A stretch of DNA of 64,000 nt. Origin: Celeribacter baekdonensis. Its GTDB lineage: Bacteria > Pseudomonadota > Alphaproteobacteria > Rhodobacterales > Rhodobacteraceae. The notes below the pieces were generated by a model. That model worked only from the letters and a program-made list of their open reading frames with translations, did not search any database and was not told the DNA's origin. Made by a program: the position numbers and the translations under genes. Each line of letters starts with the position of its first letter. Within the stretch, counting starts at the first letter, position 1. This document shows, piece after piece, positions 27,787 through 37,948 of this stretch. The stretch is taken from assembly GCF_900102315.1 (NCBI RefSeq), contig NZ_FNBL01000001.1, positions 1 through 64,000 on the forward strand, read 5' to 3'.

Positions 27787-28899
27787 TTACGGCACCGCCT
27801 CTTCCAGCACCCCATCGGCGGACATTTGGGCGTAAAGAAGCCCTTCGCGCAGGCCCCGATCCGCCACGGACAGCCGATCCGTCGGCCAAATCCGCAGCAG
27901 TGCCTGCAAAATCGCCGCGCCCGACATGATCAATTCCTGCCGATCCCGACCAATGCGCGGATCACGTTTGCGCCCCACGGGGCCCATGGACAAATAATCC
28001 CGGATCACCCGGTCAATCTGTTCCGAGGTCATCCGCAAGCCATCGACCTTATTGCGGTCATAGCGCTTGAGGCCCAGATGCGACGCGGCAACCGTCGTCA
28101 CCGTTCCCGACGTGCCGATGATCTGAAAGCCTTCGCGGGCCGGGTCATTGGCATAGGGGGTGAAATCCGCAAGTTTCTCTTCGAAATACCACGACATCAA
28201 CGCAAACCGCGCCGCGTCATCCTCGACATCGGAGAATTGTTCCATCAACGTTGCAACCCCCAAAGGCACCGAAATCCAATCGACGACTTTGGCATGGGGG
28301 AAAGGGCTGTCGGCGTTTTTGAACCCGGTGTGCAACCGCATGATCGCGCGCGGACGTTCGGCGCGGGGCACGGTCGAGAGGTCAATCCAGACCAATTCGG
28401 TCGAGCCGCCGCCAATATCCACCACCAAAAGCTGTTCGGTCCTGGTCGACACCAGAGGCGCGCAGGAAATCACCGCCAGCCGCGCCTCTTCTTCGGGTTT
28501 GATGATCTCGAGCCGCAGGCCGGTTTCGCGCTGTACCCGGCGCAGAAAATCGCGCGAGTTTTTCGCCCGGCGACAGGCTTCGGTTGCGACCAATCGCATC
28601 CGTTTGACATCATGTTTCTCAAGTTTCTTGCGACAGACCCGCAGGGCCTGAATCGTGCGCGAAATCGACGATCGACACAGAAATCCAGACGATTCAAGCC
28701 CGGAGCCGAGCTGAACCGATTTCGAGAAACTGTCGATCACATGAAACTGACTGCCCTTGGGTTGGGCAATCAACATGCGACACGAATTTGTACCGAGGTC
28801 TAACGCAGCATAAAGCTCCGCCGGGTCGGCAAGTAGAGGCGCGGGGGTCTCGACCGCTTTCGGGAACGCGCCCGCACCAGTGGGACGCTTGGGCGTCAT
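27787..28899 (-). CDS. Ppx/GppA-family phosphatase
   Basis: A 370-residue ASKHA-fold hydrolase of exopolyphosphatase / pppGpp phosphatase type. The first phosphate loop is YAALDLGTNSCRMLIAQP, the second VVDIGGGSTELVWI, and the adenosine-side motif IIGTSGTVTTVAA. It lacks the C-terminal HD domain of long Ppx enzymes, so it is the short type. A Pro/Ala-rich N-terminal stretch of about 25 residues precedes the fold. Start is the ATG at 28899; the upstream in-frame extension has no similarity. It stands alone, convergent with the SYLF gene. Confidence 0.88.
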   Translation of the reverse strand: MTPKRPTGAGAFPKAVETPAPLLADPAELYAALDLGTNSCRMLIAQPKGSQFHVIDSFSKSVQLGSGLESSGFLCRSSISRTIQALRVCRKKLEKHDVKRMRLVATEACRRAKNSRDFLRRVQRETGLRLEIIKPEEEARLAVISCAPLVSTRTEQLLVVDIGGGSTELVWIDLSTVPRAERPRAIMRLHTGFKNADSPFPHAKVVDWISVPLGVATLMEQFSDVEDDAARFALMSWYFEEKLADFTPYANDPAREGFQIIGTSGTVTTVAASHLGLKRYDRNKVDGLRMTSEQIDRVIRDYLSMGPVGRKRDPRIGRDRQELIMSGAAILQALLRIWPTDRLSVADRGLREGLLYAQMSADGVLEEAVP

Positions 28900-29173
28900 A
28901 TCACACGCCCTCCATATCAAGTTAACCCTACCATAAGCGGATTTTTGCACATCGGGCAAGACACCTTCTGATCCGAGGCCTTCACGATTTCGGTGCCCGC
29001 GCCACCGGCCCCTGTGAAAATCGTGATAGCCAAGCCGCAGCCCGCGCGCGGCTCATGATCTTGATGAGAATTTTTCAGCCCCCCTGCGCCAACCAACCCT
29101 TTCGTGTCCCGGCCCTTTCTTTTATGCGTTTGGCAGAGTTTATGCTGAGTTTATAAGGCGCAAAGGGTCTCTC

Positions 29174-29482
29174 ATGTCGGATATGACCATCATCTATTGG
29201 CGTGACATCCCCGCACAGGTCCGTGTGGGCCGGGGGCGTCGTGCGGCACGCGCGGTTTTGCCCGAGCGGTTCGAACAGGCGATCGACCGGGTGGCGATGC
29301 GCATCGGCGCGATCGATGGCGATGCTTACATGGCCGAATGGCGCGACGAGACCGTGAGTTGCGAGGGCGCGCCACAACAGGCCGCCGATGAAAAAGCCGC
29401 CGCATTGGATGCGGCCTATGATAAAGAGCGGCTCAAAGCCCTCATTGACAATGACGGGCGCGAGCCTGCCGCTAAAGGATAG
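29174..29482 (+). CDS. 'Virulence factor' domain protein, first gene of corrinoid methyltransferase operon
   Basis: A 102-residue soluble protein opening SDMTIIYWRDIPAQVRVGRG, the start of the Pfam 'Virulence_fact' domain also found at the end of staphylococcal CvfC. In Rhodobacteraceae it is repeatedly found directly before the pterin-binding methyltransferase, here three bases downstream (29486), so it belongs to that operon. The second half is Ala/Glu/Asp-rich. Its name says nothing about its role; a helper of the B12-dependent methyl transfer unit is my inference from context. Confidence 0.75.
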   Translation: MSDMTIIYWRDIPAQVRVGRGRRAARAVLPERFEQAIDRVAMRIGAIDGDAYMAEWRDETVSCEGAPQQAADEKAAALDAAYDKERLKALIDNDGREPAAKG

Positions 29483-29485
29483 ACC

Positions 29486-30472
29486 ATGACCCGCACCGTG
29501 ATTGAGAGCAAAACCAAAACCGTTGTGATCGGCTTTGACGAACCGTTTTGCGTGATCGGCGAACGCATCAACCCCACTGGCCGCAAAAAGCTTGCGGCGG
29601 AATTGGAGCTGGGCGATTTTTCCACCGTTGAACGCGATGCTTTGGAACAGGTCGCCTGTGGTGCCAGTATTTTGGACATCAATTCCGGCGCCGTGTTTTC
29701 CAACAAAATGGCCGAAGACCCGCGCTATGCCGACAATAATTTTGTCGAACCACCTCTTATGCGCGAACTTGTGGCGCGGATTCAGGCCATCGTCGATGTG
29801 CCCCTGTGCATCGACAGCTCTGTGCCGGATGCCTTGGAAGCGGGGCTTGAAGCCGCTGAGGGCCGCCCGCTGTTGAACTCGGTGACGGGCGAAGAAGAAC
29901 GGATGGAGCGCGTGCTGCCCTTGGTGAAAAAATACAACGTGCCGGTCGTGGCGATTGCCAATGACGACACCGGGATTTCCGAAGATCCCGATGTGCGCTT
30001 TGAGGTTGCCAAACGCATCGTCCAACGCGCGGCCGACTATGGCATTCCCGCCCATGACATCGTGGTCGACCCGCTGGTGATGCCAATCGGCGCGATGCGC
30101 ACCGCAGGGCAACAGGTGTTCACTTTGGTGCGTCGTCTGCGCGACGAATTGGGCGTCAACACCACTTGCGGCGCCTCAAACGTCTCTTTCGGTCTGCCAC
30201 ATCGTCACGGCATCAACGCCGCGTTTTTGCCAATGGCGATTGGCGCGGGCATGACCTCCGCGATCATGAACCCGGTCCGCATTCAGGAAATGGAGGCGAT
30301 CCGCGCCGCCAACCTGTTGATGAACCACGACCCCGACGGCACCAAATGGATCAGCTTTGCCCGGATCATGGACGCCGTGGCCGAGGGCATGTCGTTTGCC
30401 GAGGCCGCAACCGCCTCTGCCTCTGCGGGCTCTGGTGGTGGGCGTCGTGGCGGTGGGCGTCGTCGCCGGTAA
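29486..30472 (+). CDS. Methyltetrahydrofolate:corrinoid methyltransferase (pterin-binding)
   Basis: A 328-residue TIM barrel of the pterin-binding family (AcsE / MetH folate domain / MtrH group). Folate-site motifs are [63 protein letters not shown] and [14 protein letters not shown]. It would move a methyl group between methyltetrahydrofolate and a cob(I)alamin protein; no B12-binding protein is in the window, so that partner lies elsewhere. The C-terminus is a low-complexity tail, [19 protein letters not shown], past the barrel. The ferredoxin-ASKHA protein of the same operon ends in a similar tail. Confidence 0.85.
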   Translation: MTRTVIESKTKTVVIGFDEPFCVIGERINPTGRKKLAAELELGDFSTVERDALEQVACGASILDINSGAVFSNKMAEDPRYADNNFVEPPLMRELVARIQAIVDVPLCIDSSVPDALEAGLEAAEGRPLLNSVTGEEERMERVLPLVKKYNVPVVAIANDDTGISEDPDVRFEVAKRIVQRAADYGIPAHDIVVDPLVMPIGAMRTAGQQVFTLVRRLRDELGVNTTCGASNVSFGLPHRHGINAAFLPMAIGAGMTSAIMNPVRIQEMEAIRAANLLMNHDPDGTKWISFARIMDAVAEGMSFAEAATASASAGSGGGRRGGGRRRR

Positions 30473-30502
30473 ATCGCTGTTAACCATATCGCTGTTAACC
30501 AT
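30473..30502 (+). repeat. Perfect 15 bp tandem duplication
   Basis: ATCGCTGTTAACCAT occurs twice head to tail between the methyltransferase stop codon and the pseudouridine synthase ribosome binding site. Each unit carries the palindrome GTTAAC. Confidence 0.9.
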
Positions 30503-30539
30503 TGAGTATTTGGATCACAGTAAAGACAGGAGCGCGCGC

Positions 30540-31109
30540 ATGGCCCGGCTGATTTGCCTGAACAAGCCTTTTGATGTGCTCTCTCAGTTCACCGATAAAG
30601 GCACCGAGGGGACGACCCGTCGCACCCTGTCGGATTTTGTCTCTGTGCCCAAAGTCTACCCCGCCGGGCGGCTCGATCGCGACAGCGAGGGGCTTTTGCT
30701 CCTGACCGATGACGGGGCGCTACAGGCGCGGATTTCCAACCCGCGTCACAAGATGGAAAAGACCTATCTGGCGCAGGTCGAGGGCGATTTGGACGAGGCC
30801 GCTTTGAAAGAGCTGCGCCAAGGTGTGATGCTCAAAGACGGCATGACCCGCCCTGCCCGCGCCCGCCGCGTCGATGCGCCCGACTGGCTTTGGCCGCGCA
30901 CGCCGCCGGTGCGCTACCGCAAATCGGTGCCAGAGTCCTGGCTCGAACTGACCATATCCGAGGGCCGCAATCGCCAAGTCCGGCGGATGACGGCCCATGT
31001 CGGCTTTCCCACTCTGCGGCTCATTCGCCTTTCCATCGGCCCTTGGGCCTTGGATGGTTTAGAGAGCGGTGCCTGGCGCGACGATGATCCTTTGAAAGGT
31101 TCGAAATGA
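30540..31109 (+). CDS. rRNA pseudouridine synthase, RluE-like
   Basis: A 189-residue RsuA/RluB/E/F-type synthase converting a specific uridine of 23S rRNA to pseudouridine. The catalytic Asp is in [19 protein letters not shown], and the C-terminal [20 protein letters not shown] with [17 protein letters not shown] closes the fold. The S4 domain of RsuA is absent, as in RluE. AGGAG stands before the ATG at 30540. It lies inside the corrinoid methyltransferase operon and overlaps the activase gene (ATGA), although no direct functional tie is known. Confidence 0.9.
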   Translation: MARLICLNKPFDVLSQFTDKGTEGTTRRTLSDFVSVPKVYPAGRLDRDSEGLLLLTDDGALQARISNPRHKMEKTYLAQVEGDLDEAALKELRQGVMLKDGMTRPARARRVDAPDWLWPRTPPVRYRKSVPESWLELTISEGRNRQVRRMTAHVGFPTLRLIRLSIGPWALDGLESGAWRDDDPLKGSK

Positions 31110-33148
31110 GCAACTCTGATCCACTGGTGATTTTCACCCCCTCGGGCAAACGCGGCCATGTGGCACCGGGCACAACCGTATTGCAGGCCGCACGGCAATT
31201 GGGCGTCGATCTGGATTCGGTCTGTGGCGGGCGCGGAATTTGTTCGAAATGTCAGGTGCAGCCGTCTTTTGGTGAACACGCGAAACATGGCATCCATGCC
31301 GACCCGGACGCGCTCAGCGATGTGAACACCGTCGAAGAGCGCTATGACCGGGTGCGCGGATTGAAACCGGGGCGGCGTTTGGGCTGTCAGGCCTGTATCC
31401 AAGGTGATGTGGTGCTGGATGTGCCGCCGGAAAGTCAGGTTCACAAACAGGTGGTGCGCAAGGCCGCGACCACCCGCGTGATAGAAATGGACCCGGCCAC
31501 CCGCGCCGTCTATGTCGAGGTCGAAGAGGCCGATATGCACGCGCCCACCGGCGATTGGGAACGGTTGAAAACCGCGCTGTTGACGCAATGGCAGGTCGAT
31601 CCCGCCACCCTGCCCCAGACCTTGCCGCTGCCGATGCTGATCGCGATTCAGGCCGCGCTGATCAAAGGAGACTATAAGATCACGGTGGCGCTCAACATGG
31701 CGCGCACGGGTGTGATCAAACTGGTCGGCGTCTGGCCCGGCTTTACTGAGCCGCCCCTTTACGGGTTGGCGGTGGATTTAGGCTCCACCACCATCGCGGC
31801 GCATTTGACCGATCTGACAACCGGCGAGGTCAAGGCCTCTGGCGGGGTGATGAACCCGCAAATCCGCTTTGGCGAAGATCTGATGTCGCGCGTCTCCTAT
31901 GCGATGATGAATGACACGGGTGCGGCTGACATGACGACTGCGGTGCGCGAGGCGATGAACACGCTGGCGCAGGAGTTGGCGATCGAGGCTGAGGTCAAAG
32001 TCACGGATATTTATGAGACAGTGTTCGTGATGAACCCGGTGATGCACCACCTGCTTTTGGGATTGGACCCGACGCCTTTGGGGCAATCGCCCTTTGCGCT
32101 GGCCACGAACGCCGCGATGGACCTGTCTGCCGCTGAGTTGGGCCTGAGCTTCGCCCCCGCCGCACAGGTCTATATCCTGCCATTGATCGCGGGCCATGTT
32201 GGTGCCGATGCGGCAGCCGTGGCACTCTCGGAAGCGCCGCAAAAACGTGATCCGCTGACGCTGATCGTCGATGTCGGCACCAATGCGGAGATCATTTTGG
32301 GCAATAAAACCCGCGTCTTGGCCTGTTCTTCTCCGACGGGACCGGCCTTTGAAGGGGCACAAATCTCAAGCGGTCAACGCGCCGCGCCCGGCGCGATTGA
32401 GCGGTTGGAAATTGACCCCACCACGAAAGAACCGCGCTTTAAGGTGATCGGCTGTGATCTTTGGTCTGATGATCCGGATTTTGCTGCACAAACGGCGGTC
32501 ACTGGCGTGTCGGGCATTTGCGGATCGGGGATCATCGAGGCGGTGGCGGAAATGCGCATGGCCGGGATCGTCGATGCCAATGGCTTGATCGGATCGGCCG
32601 AGGCCACGGGCACCGCGCGCGCGCGCCCCGAAGGACGCACCCACAGCTATCTGATCCATGACGGGTCAGAAGACGGCGGTCCGGTGATTTCGGTCACCCA
32701 AGGCGACATCCGCGCCATCCAATTGGCCAAATCCGCGCTTTATGCCGGAGCGCGGCTGTTGATGGACGAGTTTGGTTCAGACAAAGTGGAGCGCGTGGTT
32801 TTGGCCGGGGCCTTTGGCGCACATATTTCGCCAAAACACGCGATGGTTTTGGGGATGATCCCGGATTGCCCGTTGGAGCATGTCACAAGTGCCGGCAATG
32901 CGGCGGGCACGGGCGCACAGATCGCGCTTTTGAACGTGGCAGCCCGGCGCGAGGTCGAGGCTTTGGTGCATGAGATCACCAAGATCGAAACCGCGATTGA
33001 ACCGCGGTTTCAGGAACATTTCGTCGCCGCCAATGCCATCCCCCACGCCACCGACCCGTTTGCCGGGTTGCGCGCCGTGGTGCCCCTGCCCGAACCGTCG
33101 TTTAACAGCGGCTCAAGCGGTGGCACGGGGCGACGTCGGCGGCGCTAA
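31106..33148 (+). CDS. Ferredoxin-ASKHA corrinoid activation protein (RamA/RACo-like)
   Basis: A 680-residue reductive activator of corrinoid proteins. Residues about 8-105 are a plant-type 2Fe-2S domain with [10 protein letters not shown] and a following LGCQAC. After a linker region comes an ASKHA ATPase half ([70 protein letters not shown]), as in RACo and RamA, which use ATP and one electron to return inactive cob(II)alamin to cob(I)alamin. It ends [14 protein letters not shown], an Arg-rich tail like that of the methyltransferase. It overlaps the synthase gene by four bases. It most likely reactivates a split methionine synthase or another B12 methyltransferase. Confidence 0.87.
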   Translation: MSNSDPLVIFTPSGKRGHVAPGTTVLQAARQLGVDLDSVCGGRGICSKCQVQPSFGEHAKHGIHADPDALSDVNTVEERYDRVRGLKPGRRLGCQACIQGDVVLDVPPESQVHKQVVRKAATTRVIEMDPATRAVYVEVEEADMHAPTGDWERLKTALLTQWQVDPATLPQTLPLPMLIAIQAALIKGDYKITVALNMARTGVIKLVGVWPGFTEPPLYGLAVDLGSTTIAAHLTDLTTGEVKASGGVMNPQIRFGEDLMSRVSYAMMNDTGAADMTTAVREAMNTLAQELAIEAEVKVTDIYETVFVMNPVMHHLLLGLDPTPLGQSPFALATNAAMDLSAAELGLSFAPAAQVYILPLIAGHVGADAAAVALSEAPQKRDPLTLIVDVGTNAEIILGNKTRVLACSSPTGPAFEGAQISSGQRAAPGAIERLEIDPTTKEPRFKVIGCDLWSDDPDFAAQTAVTGVSGICGSGIIEAVAEMRMAGIVDANGLIGSAEATGTARARPEGRTHSYLIHDGSEDGGPVISVTQGDIRAIQLAKSALYAGARLLMDEFGSDKVERVVLAGAFGAHISPKHAMVLGMIPDCPLEHVTSAGNAAGTGAQIALLNVAARREVEALVHEITKIETAIEPRFQEHFVAANAIPHATDPFAGLRAVVPLPEPSFNSGSSGGTGRRRRR

Positions 33149-33238
33149 GCGGCGGTAAAAGGATAAAACTTGCGCGCGGTTTGGTGCAAATCCACTTGAC
33201 CGCCGCGCGCGGTTTGACTACCTAGGCCCACACGGCGC

Positions 33239-33312
33239 GCGGGTATGGTGAAAAGGTATCACGGCAGCTTCCCAAGCTTTAGTTACGAGTTCGATTCTCG
33301 TTACCCGCTCCA
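33239..33312 (+). tRNA. tRNA-Gly (anticodon CCC)
   Basis: A full cloverleaf can be drawn. Acceptor stem GCGGGTA (33239-33245) pairs with TACCCGC (33302-33308); the D stem is GTGA/TCAC; the anticodon loop TTCCCAA puts CCC at 33271-33273; the T stem ACGAG/CTCGT encloses TTCGATT. CCA is encoded (33310-33312). The anticodon stem has one C-T mismatch and one G-T wobble at its top, otherwise pairing is complete. CCC reads GGG codons. Confidence 0.95.
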
Positions 33313-33425
33313 AACGTCCCCCATTTGATCCCGGATTTTTGCACGAGACACAGCGTTTCGACGCAGCGTTTCTCTGGGCGATGGTGCCTCTGCGCGCTAC
33401 GGCTTGATCCAAAGGGGAGAACCGC

Positions 33426-33719
33426 ATGACACATCCATTTTTAGAAACCGCCAAGGCCGCGTTGTTGCAGCGGCTTGAGACCGAGAATTTTGAAAAATCC
33501 GTCTCGTTGCGGATCAAAGACGTGGGCAATTTGGTGATTTTTGGCCAAGGGGTCGAGATCTCTGACGCACGCGCCGATTGCGCGATCATGGCCGATCAGG
33601 AGAGTTTTGAGAAAATTCTCGCCGGAACATTGAACCCGATGAAAGCGGCGCTGTTTGGTAAGCTGAAGATCGCGGGGGATGCGAAAACGGCAATGAAATT
33701 TGGTGCGATGTTTGGTTGA
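33426..33719 (+). CDS. SCP2 sterol-carrier-like domain protein
   Basis: A 97-residue stand-alone SCP2 domain. The fold is recognisable from the alternating beta pattern SVSLRIKDVGNLVIFGQGVE and the closing helix LAGTLNPMKAALFGKLKIAG with KTAMKFGAMFG. Such proteins bind lipids or acyl-CoA; the bacterial ligand is unknown. GGGGAG precedes the ATG. It follows tRNA-Gly by 113 bp and is followed by a bidirectional terminator. Confidence 0.85.
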   Translation: MTHPFLETAKAALLQRLETENFEKSVSLRIKDVGNLVIFGQGVEISDARADCAIMADQESFEKILAGTLNPMKAALFGKLKIAGDAKTAMKFGAMFG

Positions 33720-33752
33720 GGCGTCACATTAAAACAGCCTCATAACCCATAG

Positions 33753-33780
33753 AAAAGGCGCCAGATTGGGCGCCTTTTTA
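33753..33780. terminator. Bidirectional terminator between SCP2 gene and pgi
   Basis: AAAAGGCGCC and GGCGCCTTTTT (with G either side) form a compact stem around CAGATTG-type loop sequence; A- and T-runs on both sides serve the two convergent genes. Confidence 0.88.
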
Positions 33781-33798
33781 CATTCACTTTTAGAGAGT

Positions 33799-35424
33799 TC
33801 AGGCCGTCTTGGTTTGCAAATATTGCACCAATTGTAACGTCGAGCCATCTTTTCCCGCGCCATCCGCCTCGCCCGCCAAAACCGGCTGCAGCACCAGCGC
33901 CAGCTCCTTGCCAAGCTCAACCCCCCATTGATCAAAGGAGTTGATGCCAAGGATCACGCCCTCAACAAACACCCGATGCTCATAAAGCGCCACGATTTGT
34001 CCCAAAACGAACGGCGTGAGTTTTTCATAGGCCAGCGTGGTTGATGGGCGATTGCCGGGGAAGACACGGTGGCGGGCTTGGCGGTCAAGTTCCGCGCCCT
34101 CAAGCCCTTTGGCGGCCATGATTGCGCGCGCCTCGTCAAGCGACCGCCCGCGCAACAAGGCCTCCGATTGCGCCAGACAGTTTGACACCAAAAGCTCATG
34201 CTGGTGCTCAAGCCCTTTCTCATAACCAAAACGACCGACCAAGAATTCACAGGGCACAACCCGCGTGCCTTGGTGGATCAATTGATAAAACGCATGTTGG
34301 CCATTGGTGCCGGGTTCGCCCCACACAACGGGTCCGCTGTTAAAGGGCAAATCCGTGCCGTCCATCGCCACGCGTTTGCCGTTTGATTCCATTTCAAGCT
34401 GTTGCAGATAGGCCGGAAGCCGCACCAAGCGCTGTTCATAGGGCAAAACCGCGCGGGTGGCGTAACCACAGACCTGATTGTGCCAAAGGCCGACCAGCGC
34501 CAAAAGCACCGGAAGGTTGTCTTGCCACTCAGCCGTGCGGAAATGCGTGTCCATCGCTTGCGCACCGCGCAGGAATTCGGCGAATTTTTGCGGCCCAATC
34601 GCCAACATCAAGGACAGGCCAATCGGCCCCCAGACCGAATAGCGCCCGCCAACCCAATCCTCAAAGCCAAAGACCAGATCGGGGTCGATGCCGAATGCGG
34701 CGGTTTTGTCTTTGGCGGTTGAAAGCGCGGCGAAATGTTTGGAAATCCCCTCTTCGCCGACCGCTTTGACCAACCAGTCGCGCGCCGTTTTGGCATTGGT
34801 CATGGTCTCGATCGTGGTGAAGGTTTTCGAGGCGACAATCACCAGCGTGGTTTGCGGGTTCAGCCCCTTGAGCACGTCGTTGATATGCGCGCCGTCGACA
34901 TTGGAGACGAAATGACAGCGCGGGCCGTCCTCATAGGGTTTGAGCGCCTCATAGGCCATCACCGGACCCAAATCCGAGCCGCCGATGCCGATATTGACCA
35001 CATCCTCAAACGGCGCACCGGAATAGGCGGAGATCGACCCGCGCCGCACCCGGTCGGCAAAATCATCCATCCGCGCCAGCGTGTGACGCACGCCCGCGAT
35101 CACATCCTTGCCGTCTACCAAGACCTCGCCACCATCGAGATTGCGCAAGGCTGTGTGCAAGACGGCGCGGCCTTCGGTGTCGTTGATCTTTTCGCCAGAG
35201 AACATCGCTTCGCGTTTCTCCGCGACGCCTGCAACCTCCAAAAGCGCCATCAAAGCCGCAAGCGCAGCGTCATCCATATTGGTTTTGGAATAATCAAACA
35301 AAAGACCATCCGCTATGGCCGAGAAACGAGAGGCCCTGTCCTCATCCTGTTGAAAAAGCTCAAGGATGTGACGGTCTCCCGCGGCGGCATGGAGCGCTTT
35401 GAGTGCTGCAAAATCAACGGACAT
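33799..35424 (-). CDS. pgi: Glucose-6-phosphate isomerase
   Basis: A 541-residue isomerase of glucose 6-phosphate and fructose 6-phosphate. Signature stretches are [53 protein letters not shown] and the C-terminal [16 protein letters not shown]. Start at 35424 follows AAAGGAGACCAA. It is the last gene of zwf-pgl-pgi, with a 148 bp gap after pgl that may hold an extra promoter. In bacteria using the Entner-Doudoroff route this set returns fructose 6-phosphate into the oxidative branch. Confidence 0.97.
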   Translation of the reverse strand: MSVDFAALKALHAAAGDRHILELFQQDEDRASRFSAIADGLLFDYSKTNMDDAALAALMALLEVAGVAEKREAMFSGEKINDTEGRAVLHTALRNLDGGEVLVDGKDVIAGVRHTLARMDDFADRVRRGSISAYSGAPFEDVVNIGIGGSDLGPVMAYEALKPYEDGPRCHFVSNVDGAHINDVLKGLNPQTTLVIVASKTFTTIETMTNAKTARDWLVKAVGEEGISKHFAALSTAKDKTAAFGIDPDLVFGFEDWVGGRYSVWGPIGLSLMLAIGPQKFAEFLRGAQAMDTHFRTAEWQDNLPVLLALVGLWHNQVCGYATRAVLPYEQRLVRLPAYLQQLEMESNGKRVAMDGTDLPFNSGPVVWGEPGTNGQHAFYQLIHQGTRVVPCEFLVGRFGYEKGLEHQHELLVSNCLAQSEALLRGRSLDEARAIMAAKGLEGAELDRQARHRVFPGNRPSTTLAYEKLTPFVLGQIVALYEHRVFVEGVILGINSFDQWGVELGKELALVLQPVLAGEADGAGKDGSTLQLVQYLQTKTA

Positions 35425-35572
35425 TTGGTCTCCTTTGGGTGGGCACCGATTTGACCGGATCGTCAAACCCTTGCGTCACCTCGCTTATACTGGATTTGTT
35501 TCAATCTTGCTAAGGGCGTCTTGAAATCGGCGCTTTCTGGCGTCTCTTTTGCATCCGAAGCCCCGGGAATGA

Positions 35573-36244
35573 TCAAGGCGCCCAATGAACATGCGCTTGC
35601 GGCAAAAACACCGTCACGGGTGCGTCCTGCACGGGTAGATCATGCGCGGCCTTATAGGCTTTGCGCTTGTCATCGCCGGTGATCAGAATATGGATCGAAA
35701 TCGCGGTTTTGAGCGCTTTCGCGGACAGGGTGATCCGGGGTTCGGGCGCACCGGGCGCGCGCATGGCCAAAAGCGTCGGGGCCTCATCCGAGAGCGCCAA
35801 TTCCAATTGATCGGCACCGGGAAACAGGCTTGCGGTGTGCATATCGTTGCCCATCCCCAAAAGCAGCACATTGATCGGCAAAATCGCCTCGATCGCGGGC
35901 ATCAACCCGGCCAAACCATCCTCGGGCGTGGGCACATCCGTATAGAGCGGGATAAGGTGCGCGCGTGCCGCTTTGTTCACCAAAAGGCGGCGTTTGAGCA
36001 TGGCGGTGTTGGAGCGATCAGAGCTCTCAGACACCCAACGTTCGTCATTGAGCAACACATCCACCCGGTCCCAGTCCAGCCCCACATCCGAGAGCGTGTC
36101 AAACACCGGGCCCGGCGTGGAGCCGCCAGGGACGCAAAAACTCACCCGCTCCTGATGATCCAAGGCGTTGCGCAATTCTCCGGCAATCTTATTGGCCAGA
36201 TCAAGTTGCATCACCTCGCGGTCGGGGTATTCGATAAAGCTCAT
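35573..36244 (-). CDS. pgl: 6-phosphogluconolactonase
   Basis: A 223-residue lactonase hydrolysing 6-phosphogluconolactone to 6-phosphogluconate, between Zwf and the Entner-Doudoroff dehydratase. Family marks are VSFCVPGGSTPGPVFDTLS, VDVLLNDERWVSESSDRSN and the INVLLLGMGNDMHTASLFPG block. The start ATG overlaps the zwf stop codon (ATGA). Length is normal for the DevB/NagB-like type. Confidence 0.95.
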   Translation of the reverse strand: MSFIEYPDREVMQLDLANKIAGELRNALDHQERVSFCVPGGSTPGPVFDTLSDVGLDWDRVDVLLNDERWVSESSDRSNTAMLKRRLLVNKAARAHLIPLYTDVPTPEDGLAGLMPAIEAILPINVLLLGMGNDMHTASLFPGADQLELALSDEAPTLLAMRAPGAPEPRITLSAKALKTAISIHILITGDDKRKAYKAAHDLPVQDAPVTVFLPQAHVHWAP

Positions 36245-37695
36245 TCCTTAATCTCCCGCCAGCGCCGCCCTTCGCGGTGAAGCATCATCGCCGCGTCTTC
36301 GGGACCAGAGGAATAGGCATCATAATGTTTCGGAACGTCAGAGCGCGCTTCCCAGCTTTCGATCAAAGGATCGGTCCAGGCCCAGGCGGCTTGGACCTCA
36401 TCGCCGCGCATAAACAGGGTTTGGTTGCCGCGAATGACATCCATGATCAGCCGCTCATAGGCGTCTGGAATGTCATCCGCCTCCTCGCCCAAGGCATCGG
36501 CAAAACTCATATCCAGCGGCACATCAATCAGACGCATCCCGCCCGGACCCGGTTCTTTGATCGTCACTTTCAACGTCATGCCCTCATTGGGCTGCAACCG
36601 AATGGACAGCACATTGGCGTGACGCCCGGCCTCTTCGCCAAAAATCGAATGTGGTGCATCTTTGAACACCACGGCAATTTCCGACGCGCGGGCTTTTAGC
36701 TTTTTGCCGGTGCGCAGATAGAACGGCGTGCCCGCCCACCGCCAGTTGGAAATCATACAGCGCAGCGCGATGAAACTTTCGGTGCGCGACCGCGGATCGC
36801 CGGCATCTTCGCGGTAAGACGGTTCTGTCTCTGTCGCATCATATTGACCGCGCACAATGTGGTGATGATCAATCGGCTCCAACGCACGAATGACTTTGAG
36901 CTTTTCGTCACGCACCGCATCCGGGTTGAACCGTGACGGCGGCTCCATCGCGATCAGGCACAAAAGCTGCATCAGGTGGTTTTGCACCATGTCGCGCATC
37001 GCGCCCGATTTATCGTAATATTCACCACGCCCGCCAACCCCGACCGTCTCGGCCACGGTGATTTGGATGTGATCGACATATTGCGAATTCCACAGCGGCT
37101 CAAACAGGATGTTGCCGAACCGCACCGCCATCAGGTTTTGCACCGTCTCTTTGCCAAGATAGTGGTCGATGCGGTAAATCTGTGTTTCGTCGAAATGTTT
37201 GGCGAGGTCCTGGTTCAGCTTTTTGGCACTGGCCAGATCACGCCCAAAGGGTTTTTCAACCACGATGCGGGCGTCTTCGTCGGCAATGCCATGAGCTTGC
37301 AGCCGCTCGGCCAAATCGCCAAACAGGCTCGGCGCGACCGAGAAATAATAGGCTTTCACCACATCCTTGCGCATCAAATCGCGCAGATCATCCCAGCCAT
37401 CCTCGCCTTTGGCGTCGACCTGAACGTAATGTAGTTGCTCTAAAAACGTGCCGATCAACGCATCATCGCACGCGTTCTTTTTGGAAAACTCGCGGATCGC
37501 GTCACGCACGATCTGGCGAAACTCTGCGGTGTCATGTTCGGACCGTGCGGCGCCAATGATCCGCGCGGTTTCCGGCATTTGGCCAGAACAAAACCGGCGA
37601 TACAACCCCGGCAGAATTTTTCGCCGGGCCAAATCACCCGTACCACCAAAAATCACGAGGTCGAAATCCTCGACCGGAATGACGCGAGAAGCCAT
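36241..37695 (-). CDS. zwf: Glucose-6-phosphate dehydrogenase
   Basis: A 484-residue NAD(P)-dependent dehydrogenase. The nucleotide motif is LVIFGGTGDLARRKILPGLY, the substrate-binding catalytic signature RIDHYLGKETVQNLMAVRF, and later NLRTGKK-like FYLRTGKKLKARASEI. AAAGGAACAG precedes the ATG at 37695. First gene of zwf-pgl-pgi; 41 bp upstream lies a perfect 16 bp palindrome of LacI-operator type. No edd or eda gene is present in the window. Confidence 0.97.
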   Translation of the reverse strand: MASRVIPVEDFDLVIFGGTGDLARRKILPGLYRRFCSGQMPETARIIGAARSEHDTAEFRQIVRDAIREFSKKNACDDALIGTFLEQLHYVQVDAKGEDGWDDLRDLMRKDVVKAYYFSVAPSLFGDLAERLQAHGIADEDARIVVEKPFGRDLASAKKLNQDLAKHFDETQIYRIDHYLGKETVQNLMAVRFGNILFEPLWNSQYVDHIQITVAETVGVGGRGEYYDKSGAMRDMVQNHLMQLLCLIAMEPPSRFNPDAVRDEKLKVIRALEPIDHHHIVRGQYDATETEPSYREDAGDPRSRTESFIALRCMISNWRWAGTPFYLRTGKKLKARASEIAVVFKDAPHSIFGEEAGRHANVLSIRLQPNEGMTLKVTIKEPGPGGMRLIDVPLDMSFADALGEEADDIPDAYERLIMDVIRGNQTLFMRGDEVQAAWAWTDPLIESWEARSDVPKHYDAYSSGPEDAAMMLHREGRRWREIKE

Positions 37696-37735
37696 ATGTC
37701 TGTTCCTTTCGGCCCGCAGCATTGGGGCTTATGAG

Positions 37736-37751
37736 GCGTTAGCGCTAACGC
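37736..37751. promoter_or_regulatory. LacI-type operator before zwf
   Basis: GCGTTAGCGCTAACGC is a perfect 16 bp palindrome with the central CG step typical of LacI/GalR-family operators. It ends 41 bp upstream of the zwf start codon, where a repressor would block transcription. No LacI-family gene is seen in the window. Confidence 0.6.
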
Positions 37752-37948
37752 GGATCATTTACCGCGACGGCACTTCAGAGTCTAGCACCGCTTTGCCCTC
37801 TCTCAAGCCTGAGTTTTGCCAAAGCGGCAATTCACATCCCTGTGCATCCGATTGTGCGCTCTTTTCACAACGGCGCAGAGCCTTTAGCCTGATTAAACTC
37901 TGATCTCAAAAAACAGAGCCCAACATCAGAAAGCCCGTAGAGACTTTT

